Below, in pieces: positions 39,263-48,073 of a stretch of 60,687 bases of DNA. The position numbers and the translations under genes were made by a program. Where the stretch lies: the NCBI GenBank assembly GCA_021108395.1, contig JAIOQZ010000041.1, positions 1 to 60,687 of the forward strand, in the 5' to 3' direction. The notes below the pieces were generated by a model. That model was not told the origin of the DNA. It worked only from the letters and a program-made list of their open reading frames with translations, and did no database searches. The stretch's first letter is position 1. Each line of letters opens with the position of its first letter. This stretch comes from Candidatus Cloacimonadota bacterium (GTDB lineage Bacteria; Cloacimonadota; Cloacimonadia; Cloacimonadales; JAIOQZ01).

Positions 39263-40546
39263 TCACTCCTGTTTGGCAAAACGCTTCCACAGTCTGCGGG
39301 TAATGACCTCGCGGCGGTGGTAGATGTCGGGCAGCGGCGCTGTGGGACAGCCCTCGTCGAGCGTGATTCGGTCGGCCTGCACAACCCAGCGAGCAGCGCT
39401 GCCCGCCAGCCCGTACAGCAGATGTCCCAGCGCGTTCAGCGACGTCACCGGCCCGGCGGGGACATAGTCGAACACGGCGATGTCGGCGCGCTCGCCATCG
39501 CGCACACCGAGGGGGAAGCCCCAGAATTCCTTGAGGCTGTAGCCGCCCAACAGCATCGCGGCGGCCACATCGAAGCCGGAGTCGGGGTCACTGTGCAAAA
39601 GCCGGTGTTGCAGGAACATCGCCCGCCACGAGCGTAATACGTCGCCGCCCATGCCGTCGGTGCCGGTACACAGGCGAACGCCGGCAGCCAGCGCACTGGC
39701 GGCGTCCAGCGGCGGCAGCGCGTTGTTCAGGTTGCTCTCGACCGCCAGCGCCAACCAGACATCACGCCCGCTCAACATGGCCAGCTCGGTGTTGTTCAAC
39801 CGGCAACCATGCGCCAGCAGCGAGCCGGGCCGCAACAGGTCGTGCGCTTCCAGGCGCTCGATGATGGTGCAGCCGTAATTCTTTACAGTGTCCTCAACGT
39901 CTGCTATGCCTTCGGCCACATGGATATGAATGGGCATACCAACACCGGAATTCGCGGTACGGCGAAGCTGCCTATCACTCAGGGTGAACGAAGCGTGCAG
40001 TCCCAGCATGCCTCTGCCGGCGTCGGCGGCAAAGGAAAGGTTCTCGCGGGTTATACGGTCATACACGGCATCGCCGTGCCGACCGCTCCCTTCCCAGCAA
40101 AGCACGGCGCCCACGCCCTGCCCTCGCAGTATGTCGTCGATGATGTGCAGAGAATCTTCGATGAAGGGTACTGAGACATGGTGGTCGAACACGGTGGTTA
40201 CGCCGTGCCGCAGGCTGTCGCGGGCGGCCAGCAGCGCAGAAAGCTTGACCGCTTCTTCGTTGAGCGCTCTGTCGAGCCGCCACCAGAGACCACGCAGGAT
40301 ACCGGTGAAATCGTGCAATGGGCGGCCCGGATCGAGGCCGGTTGCCAGTGTCGAGTAGATGTGGTGGTGAGCATTCACCAGCCCGGGCATCGCCACAGCG
40401 CCGCCGCAATCGATGACGCGGTCTGGCTTGCGGGAGGGTATGTCGAAGCGTACAATCCCCTCTGCGATGAAGATATCGCCACGACGGACCCGCAGGCCTG
40501 CATCGTCCGGCCACACCAGAATAAGATCGCAAAGCTGCAACAGCAT
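39263..40546 (-). CDS. ssnA: SsnA-like amidohydrolase (guanine deaminase/chlorohydrolase group)
   Basis: The ATG at 40546 is chosen for its GGGAGGG site; a longer frame reads only repeat DNA. The 427-residue protein has the metal motif N-A-H60-H-H62 (NAHHHIYSTLATGLD), HIHVAEG, LLAHGC and TGTDGMGGD, which fit the amidohydrolase deaminase group. NAHHHIYS and RGLWWRLDRAL are hallmarks of SsnA, which occurs with selenium-dependent or other molybdenum hydroxylases in clusters like the E. coli ygfK-ssnA-xdhD region. It is the first gene of the cluster and lies two bases from the hydroxylase start. Deamination of an aminopurine is inferred. Confidence 0.86.
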   Translation of the reverse strand: MLLQLCDLILVWPDDAGLRVRRGDIFIAEGIVRFDIPSRKPDRVIDCGGAVAMPGLVNAHHHIYSTLATGLDPGRPLHDFTGILRGLWWRLDRALNEEAVKLSALLAARDSLRHGVTTVFDHHVSVPFIEDSLHIIDDILRGQGVGAVLCWEGSGRHGDAVYDRITRENLSFAADAGRGMLGLHASFTLSDRQLRRTANSGVGMPIHIHVAEGIADVEDTVKNYGCTIIERLEAHDLLRPGSLLAHGCRLNNTELAMLSGRDVWLALAVESNLNNALPPLDAASALAAGVRLCTGTDGMGGDVLRSWRAMFLQHRLLHSDPDSGFDVAAAMLLGGYSLKEFWGFPLGVRDGERADIAVFDYVPAGPVTSLNALGHLLYGLAGSAARWVVQADRITLDEGCPTAPLPDIYHRREVITRRLWKRFAKQE

Positions 40547-40606
40547 AAGCCCTCCCGCCGAATTTGTGAACACAGGGCAGGCTTCGTCAACCTTTTCCTT
40601 AAGAAG

Positions 40607-40796
40607 CAGGGGTTTCACCCCTGAACCCCACCAAACTTTTGCGGAAACTACGTTTCCTATGTACAAATACTTAATTCTTATGACACAAGGATGCGTAGCA
40701 TCCGTTAAAGCTTTTTGTCTTACCTTTTTCTCGAAAAGGTAAGCGGGGTTAGTCGCGTAGCGAAGCGAAGTGAGCCCTCAAAGGGGGCAGTGCCCC
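40607..40796 (+). repeat. dispersed hairpin cassette, copy B
   Basis: Palindromes appear in the same order as in copy A: 40607-40623 (CAGGGGT/ACCCCTG), 40643-40657 (GGAAAC/GTTTCC), 40689-40703 (GGATGC/GCATCC), 40719-40743 (CTTACC.../...GGTAAG) and 40784-40796 (GGGGC/GCCCC). Linker words CTGAACCCC, CCTATGTACA and CCGTTAAAGCTTTTTG are identical to copy A. It occupies the divergent region between ssnA and the C25 peptidase gene, so it must overlap or flank their promoters. Confidence 0.85.
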
Positions 40797-40869
40797 ATCT
40801 TGTTGTAACTTAAGGTTGACAGTGAGAAGCGCACTCCTCAAGTTGCGGGATACGAAATACGGAGGCTTT

Positions 40870-43800
40870 ATGAAGCTGGGAAGTTTGTGGATGTTGTTGC
40901 TGGCAATACCGCTGGCAGCCAATGTGACGCTTTTGGAAGAAACGCCCGCGAGCCTGCTGTTGCAGGTCGATTCCGCCGGCTGGCGCGTCGAGGCGCGGGG
41001 CGAATGGAGTGTTGTCACGAATGACGGCGCGGCCCATCCCGATGAGGTTGGCGCCCCCGACCTGCCATTCCGACAGGCGCTCATCGCTGTGCCGCCCGGT
41101 GGCAGCCTCACCGTCACCGCCCTTCCTGGCCGCACTCAGCGCATCGAACTGAGCGCGCCGATACGTCCGGTGGCCACAGTATATCCACCAATCGGCGACG
41201 AGGTGGACCGCATCGAATACAACCGGCGTCCCGAAGCCTACACTCGCTCCGCCCAGCCGCTCGTCGAGGCGCTACCCTCTTATACCTGGCGCGACTACAC
41301 CCTGGTGCCGGTACGCATCCGCCCTGTGACCTATAACGCAACTACAGGTGTTATCACCCATCACGCCAACCTGCAAGTGCAAATCACCATTCACGGCGAC
41401 ACCAGCATGAGAAGCGCGCCAACCACCGGCCTGCGCGAGGCCGCCGCCGAGGCTATTCTCAACTGGGAAACTGCAAGCGGCTGGCGCGATCCACAACGCA
41501 TCGAGGTGAACTACGCCGACTTCGCGGCCTGGCCTGCCTGGGTACGGTTCGAGATACCACAGGACGGCATCTACGCGCTCACCTACGCCAACCTCAGCGG
41601 CAAGCTCAACCTCGACCTCATCGACCCCGCCGAGTTTCGTCTCTTCAGCACGGGGGGCAACGTGTACGATACCGCTGTCACCGACCCTGGCCTGCCCTTT
41701 GCCGAAGTGCCCATCCTGGTCGAGGATGACGGCGATGGCGGCTTCGACGCCGGTGATCGCATCGTTTTCTATGCCCGCTGCCGCGACGGCGACGACCGCA
41801 GCGACGAAGCCGACTACGATCTCTGGTTCAACCCCTACTCGCAGAACACCGTATATTGGCTCACCTACGGCTCGGACAGTTCCTCTCCACGCCGCATCCC
41901 TGTCGCCCCTGCGCTGACATCGACCGTGACACGCCAAGACAGAGTCGTGCGGGTGAGGCTTGAAGAGGAGAATGATCGCCGCACCGACTCAGGGTTTGAA
42001 TGGTTCATGGATAACCTCAACTACCAGGGCGATCTGACGAGCATTTACACCTACAATTTCCAGGCTGCCAATGTTGTGAACAACCAGCAGCAGCAGCTCT
42101 CCATGGGCATTCAGGAGCATGATGTTCGCGATCCTCATCAGCACCACATCACTGTGGAAGTGAGTGATACAGCGCTGATTGACTATAGCTGGAACGGAAC
42201 CGTTTATAAGACCATTCACGCGGTAGATAATTTCGTCGTCGAGGGCAACAACACGATAGAACTGACTGTCTGGCGCAATGGCCCTCACAGCCTGCTTCTC
42301 GACCGCTTCCTCATCACCTATAACGCAGTTCTGCGCAAGGGTGGCGAGTCCTGCTCGTTCCAGGTGCGCAGCGCCGATGACGGCGACGCGGTGCGCTATA
42401 TCTTTGACGAAGGCTACAACGCCAGTGTTCGCGCCTTTGTCGCCACCGACTTCGACGAGGTAGAGCAAGTATCGCTCACGCCCAGCGCCGATGGATTTTT
42501 CTTCACCTGCGAGGCTCCTGAAGGCTCCTGGGTATGGGTGATTGACAGTGGTGACTACCTCACCCCCAGCGCCATCCAGTCCGTGCAGCCGCTCGATCTG
42601 ACCAGCGGCTCCGTTGGCGCCGAGGCTGTCATCATCGCCCCGGCAGCCTTCATGGACAAGGCAACTGAACTGGCGGGCGTATATCAGTCAACCCTGGGCC
42701 TGCAAACCTTCGTGGCCGAGATGGATGACGTGTTCGAGCAGTTCTCGGGGGGCAACCCCGACCCGGCCGCCATTCGCGGCTTCATGAAGTGGGTCTATGG
42801 CAGCGATTCCGGCCGGCCACTCGCCTATCTCACGCTGCTTGGGGCAGGCGTGTTCGACTGGCGAAACTTCAGCGACTCGAACACCGGCAAGGATCACGTC
42901 ATCGTCTGGCAGATTAGCACCACTTCCTCCGATGATTACTTCGCCTACCTCACGCAGTCAAGCGCACCGGAAATCGGTGTAGGCCGCTATCCCGCCTGGA
43001 CGTCCGAAGACCTGCGCCGTCAAATGGACAACACCCGCGAAAGGATTGAAAACCCCGAATACGGCTGGTGGAGCAATCGCCTGCTCTTTGTGGCCGACGA
43101 CCAGCACAACAGCGGCCAGCATAACCAGGTCGATCATACCGAAAACGCGCAGGCAAACAACGAAGATATTACCAGAGCGGTCATTATCGACATGCTCATG
43201 GCCATAGCATACGACCTGGACGTCTTTCAGAACAAACCGCAGGTGCGCGATCTGATTGTCGATAAAGTGAACGATGGCGTGCTCGTGTTTTATTACACCG
43301 GACATGGCGGCCCCACCAAGCTTGGCGACGAAGACTACTTCACCACCGGCGATGTCACCCGCCTCGAAAACGGCACGCGGCGAATGCCGCTGTTCATTGC
43401 CGCCTCGTGCAGTGTCGGCAAATACGATACCTGGGCGGTCAAGAGCCTCGCCGAGCAGATGGTTTTGTCCAACAAGGGCGGCGCCATAGCTTCGCTGGCA
43501 GCTTCGACGCTGTCCTCCGGCGGGCAAAACACGCAGTTCTTCGGCAACGTTTTCCGAAAGTTGATAAACGCCCGCCTCGACCTGGGTAACGGCCTGGTGG
43601 CCGCCAAAATGATCAGTACCGCCGGCAACGCCCGCAAATACATCCTCTTCGGCGACCCCACCCTGTCCCTCGTCCCGCCCCCGTTTGTCGAGTCGATAAC
43701 CATCGTTGGCGGCGCCGACACTCTCACAGCCTTTGAAACCGCGCACATCGAAGGCGACTTCGGCCTGCCGCTGAATGGCGAAGCCGAGGTGCGGGTCTAT

Positions 43801-44703
43801 GACGCCGACGCGGAACATAGTTTTGAGTGTGACAGCACGCATGTCGCCAACTGGACAGAGTGTGGTGGCGTAATGTTCCGTGGCCGCGCCGGCACTGCCG
43901 ACGGCGAGTTTGAAAGCCGCTTCACCGTTCCCATCGACGTTGACGGTGGCCCGAGCGGACGTATCATCACGCTTTTCAGCAACGAGAATGGCGACAACGT
44001 GTGTTACCTGTCGCCCATCACGGTATCGACTGATGCGCCGGCGGTGGCCAATGTGGACACCCCGGACATCCAGATATGGTTGGAGAGCAAGAGCTTTATC
44101 GAAGGCGACCCGGTGAGTTCGGGGCCGCTGCTCATCGTTTCTATCGCAGATAGCAATGGAGTGAACATCCTGAGCAAACCAGGGCACAAGATTCTGGCGC
44201 GCGCCATGAGAGATGACGAATTCATCGATGTAACCGGCAATTTCATCTACAACCTCGATTCCGGCACAGCGGGAGAGTTTACCTGGGAACTCGAGGGCCT
44301 CTCGACCGGCCCCGACTCGATCGAGATCATCGCTTTCGACAACTTCAACCGGCCAGCCGTGGCTCGTGTCGGCTTCACGGTCAGTGGCGGCGGCGGCAGC
44401 GACGCTATCGGAATCGAGCGACTTTTGCCCTACCCAAACCCGCTGGATGGCCGCGGTGACTTTGTCTTTACCTTCATCCTCACACAACCAGCCAGCGTGA
44501 CCATCGACATCTACACCATCACCGGCCGTAAGATTCGCAGCCTGCGCCTGCCCGGTTCCGAGGCCGGCTACCACCAACTGCCGTGGGATGGCCGCGACGC
44601 CGATGGAGACGATGTGGCCAACAACACCTATTTCTACAGGGTGAAAGCTACCAGCGGCAGCGACTCGGCTGAGAAGATCGGGAAAGTGATGGTACTGCGA
44701 TGA
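40870..44703 (+). CDS. secreted gingipain-type C25 cysteine peptidase with T9SS sorting domain
   Basis: ATG 40870 lies behind GGAGG. The 1277-residue product has a signal peptide (KLGSLWMLLLAIPLAAN), a C25 pro-domain (about 25-230: DLPFRQALIAVPPGG), a beta-rich middle and the caspase-like C25 catalytic domain (about 600-960) with the dyad His812 (YYTGHGGPTK) and Cys847 (IAASCSVGKYD). The C-terminus (PYPNPLDGRGDFVF, TITGRKIRSLRL, NNTYFYRVKATSG, KVMVLR) is a FlgD-like type A sorting domain. It may be a secreted protease or a PorU-like sortase that processes T9SS cargo; the presence of its own sorting domain does not decide. Its stop overlaps the next start (ATGA). Confidence 0.92.
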   Translation: MKLGSLWMLLLAIPLAANVTLLEETPASLLLQVDSAGWRVEARGEWSVVTNDGAAHPDEVGAPDLPFRQALIAVPPGGSLTVTALPGRTQRIELSAPIRPVATVYPPIGDEVDRIEYNRRPEAYTRSAQPLVEALPSYTWRDYTLVPVRIRPVTYNATTGVITHHANLQVQITIHGDTSMRSAPTTGLREAAAEAILNWETASGWRDPQRIEVNYADFAAWPAWVRFEIPQDGIYALTYANLSGKLNLDLIDPAEFRLFSTGGNVYDTAVTDPGLPFAEVPILVEDDGDGGFDAGDRIVFYARCRDGDDRSDEADYDLWFNPYSQNTVYWLTYGSDSSSPRRIPVAPALTSTVTRQDRVVRVRLEEENDRRTDSGFEWFMDNLNYQGDLTSIYTYNFQAANVVNNQQQQLSMGIQEHDVRDPHQHHITVEVSDTALIDYSWNGTVYKTIHAVDNFVVEGNNTIELTVWRNGPHSLLLDRFLITYNAVLRKGGESCSFQVRSADDGDAVRYIFDEGYNASVRAFVATDFDEVEQVSLTPSADGFFFTCEAPEGSWVWVIDSGDYLTPSAIQSVQPLDLTSGSVGAEAVIIAPAAFMDKATELAGVYQSTLGLQTFVAEMDDVFEQFSGGNPDPAAIRGFMKWVYGSDSGRPLAYLTLLGAGVFDWRNFSDSNTGKDHVIVWQISTTSSDDYFAYLTQSSAPEIGVGRYPAWTSEDLRRQMDNTRERIENPEYGWWSNRLLFVADDQHNSGQHNQVDHTENAQANNEDITRAVIIDMLMAIAYDLDVFQNKPQVRDLIVDKVNDGVLVFYYTGHGGPTKLGDEDYFTTGDVTRLENGTRRMPLFIAASCSVGKYDTWAVKSLAEQMVLSNKGGAIASLAASTLSSGGQNTQFFGNVFRKLINARLDLGNGLVAAKMISTAGNARKYILFGDPTLSLVPPPFVESITIVGGADTLTAFETAHIEGDFGLPLNGEAEVRVYDADAEHSFECDSTHVANWTECGGVMFRGRAGTADGEFESRFTVPIDVDGGPSGRIITLFSNENGDNVCYLSPITVSTDAPAVANVDTPDIQIWLESKSFIEGDPVSSGPLLIVSIADSNGVNILSKPGHKILARAMRDDEFIDVTGNFIYNLDSGTAGEFTWELEGLSTGPDSIEIIAFDNFNRPAVARVGFTVSGGGGSDAIGIERLLPYPNPLDGRGDFVFTFILTQPASVTIDIYTITGRKIRSLRLPGSEAGYHQLPWDGRDADGDDVANNTYFYRVKATSGSDSAEKIGKVMVLR

Positions 44704-45554
44704 GAACCCTGTTCTTCGCCCTGATAGCAGGCATCTTTCTTGGCGCGTGTGGCAACCCGCCCGACGTACTGGTCGTGGGCGCAGTCGAGAAGCAGATTGG
44801 CGCCTTCCCGCTCGAGTTCGCCCTGAATACGGGCATACTGTCCGCCGATCACTTCCAGATACGCCGCTTCAGCAGTGAGGTACGCCTCGCTACGGCCCTG
44901 GCGGAGGGACGTGTTGACGCCGCAATGCTGCCGTTTCTGCACTTCGCCGGCGTTGATGCGCCCGTCAAACTCTTCAGCAGCATGCAGCGCGAAGGCGGGG
45001 GCATCGTTTGCGAAGCCTCCGAGTTCGCAGACACCAGGGGCTACCACGTTGGCGTTCACACCGGCTGCATGGTTCCAATGTTGAGCGTGCTTGTAACCGA
45101 CTCGCTGCGGCTGGGCTGGGAACTGACCGAATATGACGACCGTGAAGACATGGCGAACGCATTGCAAACAGGCGAAATGCAGGCCCTGGCCGACGCTGTA
45201 CCCTATCTGCTGGGCTACGGAGATGAAAACGACGGCATTCTCTGGTTCAGCGAAGTTCTGCCGGGCTACCCCGCGGCAGACCTGCTGGCCACCAACCATG
45301 CCATCGAGCACAAGCGGGCGCTGCTGGACGAGGCCGTCGAGGCCGCAATCGCCGCCGCCAGCTTCATCAACGCCTACCCCAACGAGGCGAACGACCGCTT
45401 TCTGACGATATATCCGTTCAGCCGCCGCGCCATCCGCAAGACGCTCACCCGCACCTGGTATTACACCGCCATCGATGAGCAATCCAGAGCTTTCCGCCAC
45501 AGGGCAGCCGCCATGCTGGGCACGAACACCGACTCGCTGTACATCACACCCTGA
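44700..45554 (+). CDS. NMT1/SsuA-like periplasmic substrate-binding lipoprotein
   Basis: 284 residues with lipobox LGAC at Cys17. The fold pattern (VLVVGAVEKQIGAFPLEFALNTGILS, LAEGRVDAAMLPFLHFA, GYHVGVHTGCM, LGWELTEYD, ATNHAIEHKRALLDEAVEA) matches the ABSSB/NMT1 family used by taurine, sulfonate and thiamine-precursor importers. No permease or ATPase gene is adjacent. The gene is translationally coupled to the C25 peptidase, so the two may work together at the cell surface or periplasm; that is inference. It is followed by a bidirectional terminator. Confidence 0.8.
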   Translation: MRTLFFALIAGIFLGACGNPPDVLVVGAVEKQIGAFPLEFALNTGILSADHFQIRRFSSEVRLATALAEGRVDAAMLPFLHFAGVDAPVKLFSSMQREGGGIVCEASEFADTRGYHVGVHTGCMVPMLSVLVTDSLRLGWELTEYDDREDMANALQTGEMQALADAVPYLLGYGDENDGILWFSEVLPGYPAADLLATNHAIEHKRALLDEAVEAAIAAASFINAYPNEANDRFLTIYPFSRRAIRKTLTRTWYYTAIDEQSRAFRHRAAAMLGTNTDSLYITP

Positions 45555-45589
45555 GGCGTTTGTACGGCGTCTTGTTCCACTTCATAAAT

Positions 45590-45616
45590 AAGGGGAGCGC
45601 CAAAAGGCGCTCCCTT
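45590..45616. terminator. bidirectional terminator between convergent genes
   Basis: An 11-12 base-pair stem AAGGGGAGCGCC/GGCGCTCCCTT with an AAAA loop lies between the lipoprotein stop (+) and the cargo gene stop (-). No long T-run follows on either side. Confidence 0.75.
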
Positions 45617-45636
45617 CATATCAGCTTGCAGCGATG

Positions 45637-47907
45637 CTATTTGAGCAGCGCCATCTTGTGTGTTATGACATGATCGCCAGCCGTAAGCCGCGCGAAATAC
45701 ACGCCGGAGGCGACAGCGACGCCGTCGTCGCTCACGCCGTTCCAGGTGAACGTGCGTGCGGTGGTTACTTCATTGTCGAGCAGGGTGACGATGCGCTGGC
45801 CGCGTACGTTGTAGATGGCCAGTATCACCGGCTGGTTCTTTGCATCCTCGGGGATCGACAGAGCCAGCGTGGTGGTCGGGTTGAACGGGTTTGGATACGC
45901 GCTCAGTCCGTAGTTGACGACAACCGGAGTTCCTTCATCGTCGATGCCGGTCATGTTGAAATACAGACATGGCAGCGGCCCGCCATAGCAACCCTGGTCA
46001 CCCGTGAGAGTGCCCTGGGCCGGGAACAGCGGATTGCCAGGGTTGTCCAGGTCTTCGAGGTCGTTGTACATCGCGTCGGGATTGGCCGCATCGACACTGA
46101 GTGATGTTGCGGCGAGCACCCAACTGGCTTCGACGTCCATGAACTCGATGCCGTCACCATCGGTGGGAGCCACAAACAGCGGATCCGCGTCGATGTTGCC
46201 CGTACCGTCATAGCCGCCCGATATATTACTGTAAGTAATGATGGGGGTGGCGCTGAAGATATATACGGGTGAGCTGTTCTGACTGCGGACGATGCAGTTG
46301 GTGACTGTGCCTTCCGACTGGAAGAACGACAGATCGCCGTTGGTGGAGCCGGTGCTGAGGTTGTTGGCGATGGTGTTGTTCACCATTGTAACCTCGGAAC
46401 CCTGCTTGGCGCCGATGGCGGAGGCGAAGCTGCCCTCGTTGTTCACCATCAGGTTGCCGGTGAGGGTGGCAACGGAGTTATCCATGCCGATTGCGCCGGA
46501 ATTGTTCTGTGACTCGTTGCCATAGAACAAACTGGCGTTCACCTCGACGTCAGTCGAGCCAACCATGTGGATAGCGCCGCCGCGGCTGGAGCCGTTGTTG
46601 CCGGTGAACACACAATCCTCGACCACCACCTCGGAGTCCTCGATGAAGAGAGCCGTGGCGATGGCGTCCTCGAACCAGCAGTTGCTGAAGGAGCTGGCGC
46701 TTTCGGCAAAGCGGACTTCAAAACCGCTCCATTCGTTACGGCCGGCGCCGGTGAAGTAGGTCATCGACTCGACACCGGACTGACCGGCCTGGATGCTGCC
46801 CGCCACCTCGAACTTGGCGTCGTTGGACAATACGACCTCGACGCCCGGCGCTATGATGAGCTGGCTGCCAGCGTCCACCATCACGTCACCGATGACGTTG
46901 TAGGGGCTGTAATCGGTAACCCAGACGCCGCTGGCACCACCGAACACGGCACTGCCGTCCAGCACGGTGATGTAGTCGGTCATCTCAACCTCAGCGGTCT
47001 CGCCGTCGGTGTCAGTGACTGTCAGGGAGACATCGTAGCTGCCGGGGGTGGTGTAGAGCCAGTAGGGATTCTGGCTGTTCGAGTCAACCGTGCCGTCGCC
47101 GTCCAGATCCCAATCCCAACCCACGATGTCGCCGGGGGGAATCGAGCTGTCGGTGAACTGTACGCCAAGCTGCGCCGGGCCGCTGGTGATATTGCTGGTG
47201 AACATCGCCGTGAGCGCCGTGTTGCATGTCTGGCGAGCCTGTAGAATCTGCTTGTTGCCAGTTGATCCACCCCAATCCTGCACCATGACAACAGCTTTCA
47301 GATCGGCCAGAACCCAGCTTGCATCTCCATCGAAGGTATGAGTGAAAATACCGGAATCACCGATCTGGGAAAGCGTGAAGTCTTCGTAATGGTATCTCCC
47401 CACAGTGCAGAAGTAGCTGTCTGTCCAGTACTTGGCAACAATAAAGACCAGCTTGTTCTGGGTTGTGGGCAAAGCGGCCATCACCTCGCAGTTGGCCGAG
47501 AGGAAATAGTCGCCATCGGCGGTAAGGCCAAAAGCGACGCTCATCTCGATTGGCGAGTCGTAGGTGACCAGATTGTTGAATACGGGGGTATAGTATGGCA
47601 GCATATTGGTGCCGCCGCCAACGACGTCTTCGGTTCCGCCAAACTGAGCATGGGGAATGCCGCCAACGCCGTACATAGAAGCGCGAGTCGAATAACCAGG
47701 ACTGGTGTGCTGGTTGCCCTCCCAAATAATCGGGATGAACAGATCCGGTTGATTTGCGCTTAATCCTGCCAGACCCTCACGGGCGTCTGGACAATATCCG
47801 CAACCTGTACTCGTGAAGACTTCTCCGACGACGTTGTACTGCACAGCCTGCAGTCCCAGCATACCGCCGAGAAGCATCACCAGCAATGCCCATTTCGCAA
47901 TGCGCAT
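45637..47907 (-). CDS. T9SS cargo: Omp28-like thiol domain, PKD domain, beta-helix
   Basis: ATG 47907 follows GGAGG at 9 bases; the 756-residue protein has a signal peptide to about residue 22. The N-terminal 220 residues resemble Omp28/thioredoxin-fold proteins, with a redox pair Cys36-GY-Cys39 in EVFTSTGCGYCPDAREGL and IPHAQFGG as the cis-Pro loop. A PKD-like domain follows (about 245-330: VQFTDSSIPPGDIVGWDWDLDGDG), then a right-handed beta-helix (about 340-650: repeats such as DCVFTGNNGSSRGGAIHM). The C-terminus (YPNPFNPTTTLAL, NVRGQRIVTLLDN, ASGVYFARLTAGD, KMALLK) is a T9SS-type sorting domain. A surface thiol-disulfide or adhesive role is inferred. A 166-base gap separates it from the operon upstream. 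Confidence 0.87.
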   Translation of the reverse strand: MRIAKWALLVMLLGGMLGLQAVQYNVVGEVFTSTGCGYCPDAREGLAGLSANQPDLFIPIIWEGNQHTSPGYSTRASMYGVGGIPHAQFGGTEDVVGGGTNMLPYYTPVFNNLVTYDSPIEMSVAFGLTADGDYFLSANCEVMAALPTTQNKLVFIVAKYWTDSYFCTVGRYHYEDFTLSQIGDSGIFTHTFDGDASWVLADLKAVVMVQDWGGSTGNKQILQARQTCNTALTAMFTSNITSGPAQLGVQFTDSSIPPGDIVGWDWDLDGDGTVDSNSQNPYWLYTTPGSYDVSLTVTDTDGETAEVEMTDYITVLDGSAVFGGASGVWVTDYSPYNVIGDVMVDAGSQLIIAPGVEVVLSNDAKFEVAGSIQAGQSGVESMTYFTGAGRNEWSGFEVRFAESASSFSNCWFEDAIATALFIEDSEVVVEDCVFTGNNGSSRGGAIHMVGSTDVEVNASLFYGNESQNNSGAIGMDNSVATLTGNLMVNNEGSFASAIGAKQGSEVTMVNNTIANNLSTGSTNGDLSFFQSEGTVTNCIVRSQNSSPVYIFSATPIITYSNISGGYDGTGNIDADPLFVAPTDGDGIEFMDVEASWVLAATSLSVDAANPDAMYNDLEDLDNPGNPLFPAQGTLTGDQGCYGGPLPCLYFNMTGIDDEGTPVVVNYGLSAYPNPFNPTTTLALSIPEDAKNQPVILAIYNVRGQRIVTLLDNEVTTARTFTWNGVSDDGVAVASGVYFARLTAGDHVITHKMALLK

Positions 47908-48073
47908 AGTTGATGCCTCCAAAGTTACATTGTGGTTTAACATAATCAAATACTGACGTAATCACCAGGCTTCCCCGGCTGTTCCCCCAGATTACGTTGC
48001 GTTGCGACATGAACATTCCTTATACATGTTTGTAAGACAGTCTATTGAACATTGTTCACCTGTCAACTGATAA

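Noticed and set aside
37019-39323. Long antisense frames over the molybdenum hydroxylase gene
   Set aside because: They arise from the high-GC codon pattern of the real minus-strand gene, which carries all family motifs.
40547-40666. N-terminal extension of the SsnA-like protein
   Set aside because: It translates hairpin cassette DNA; the GGGAGGG ribosome site supports the start at 40546.
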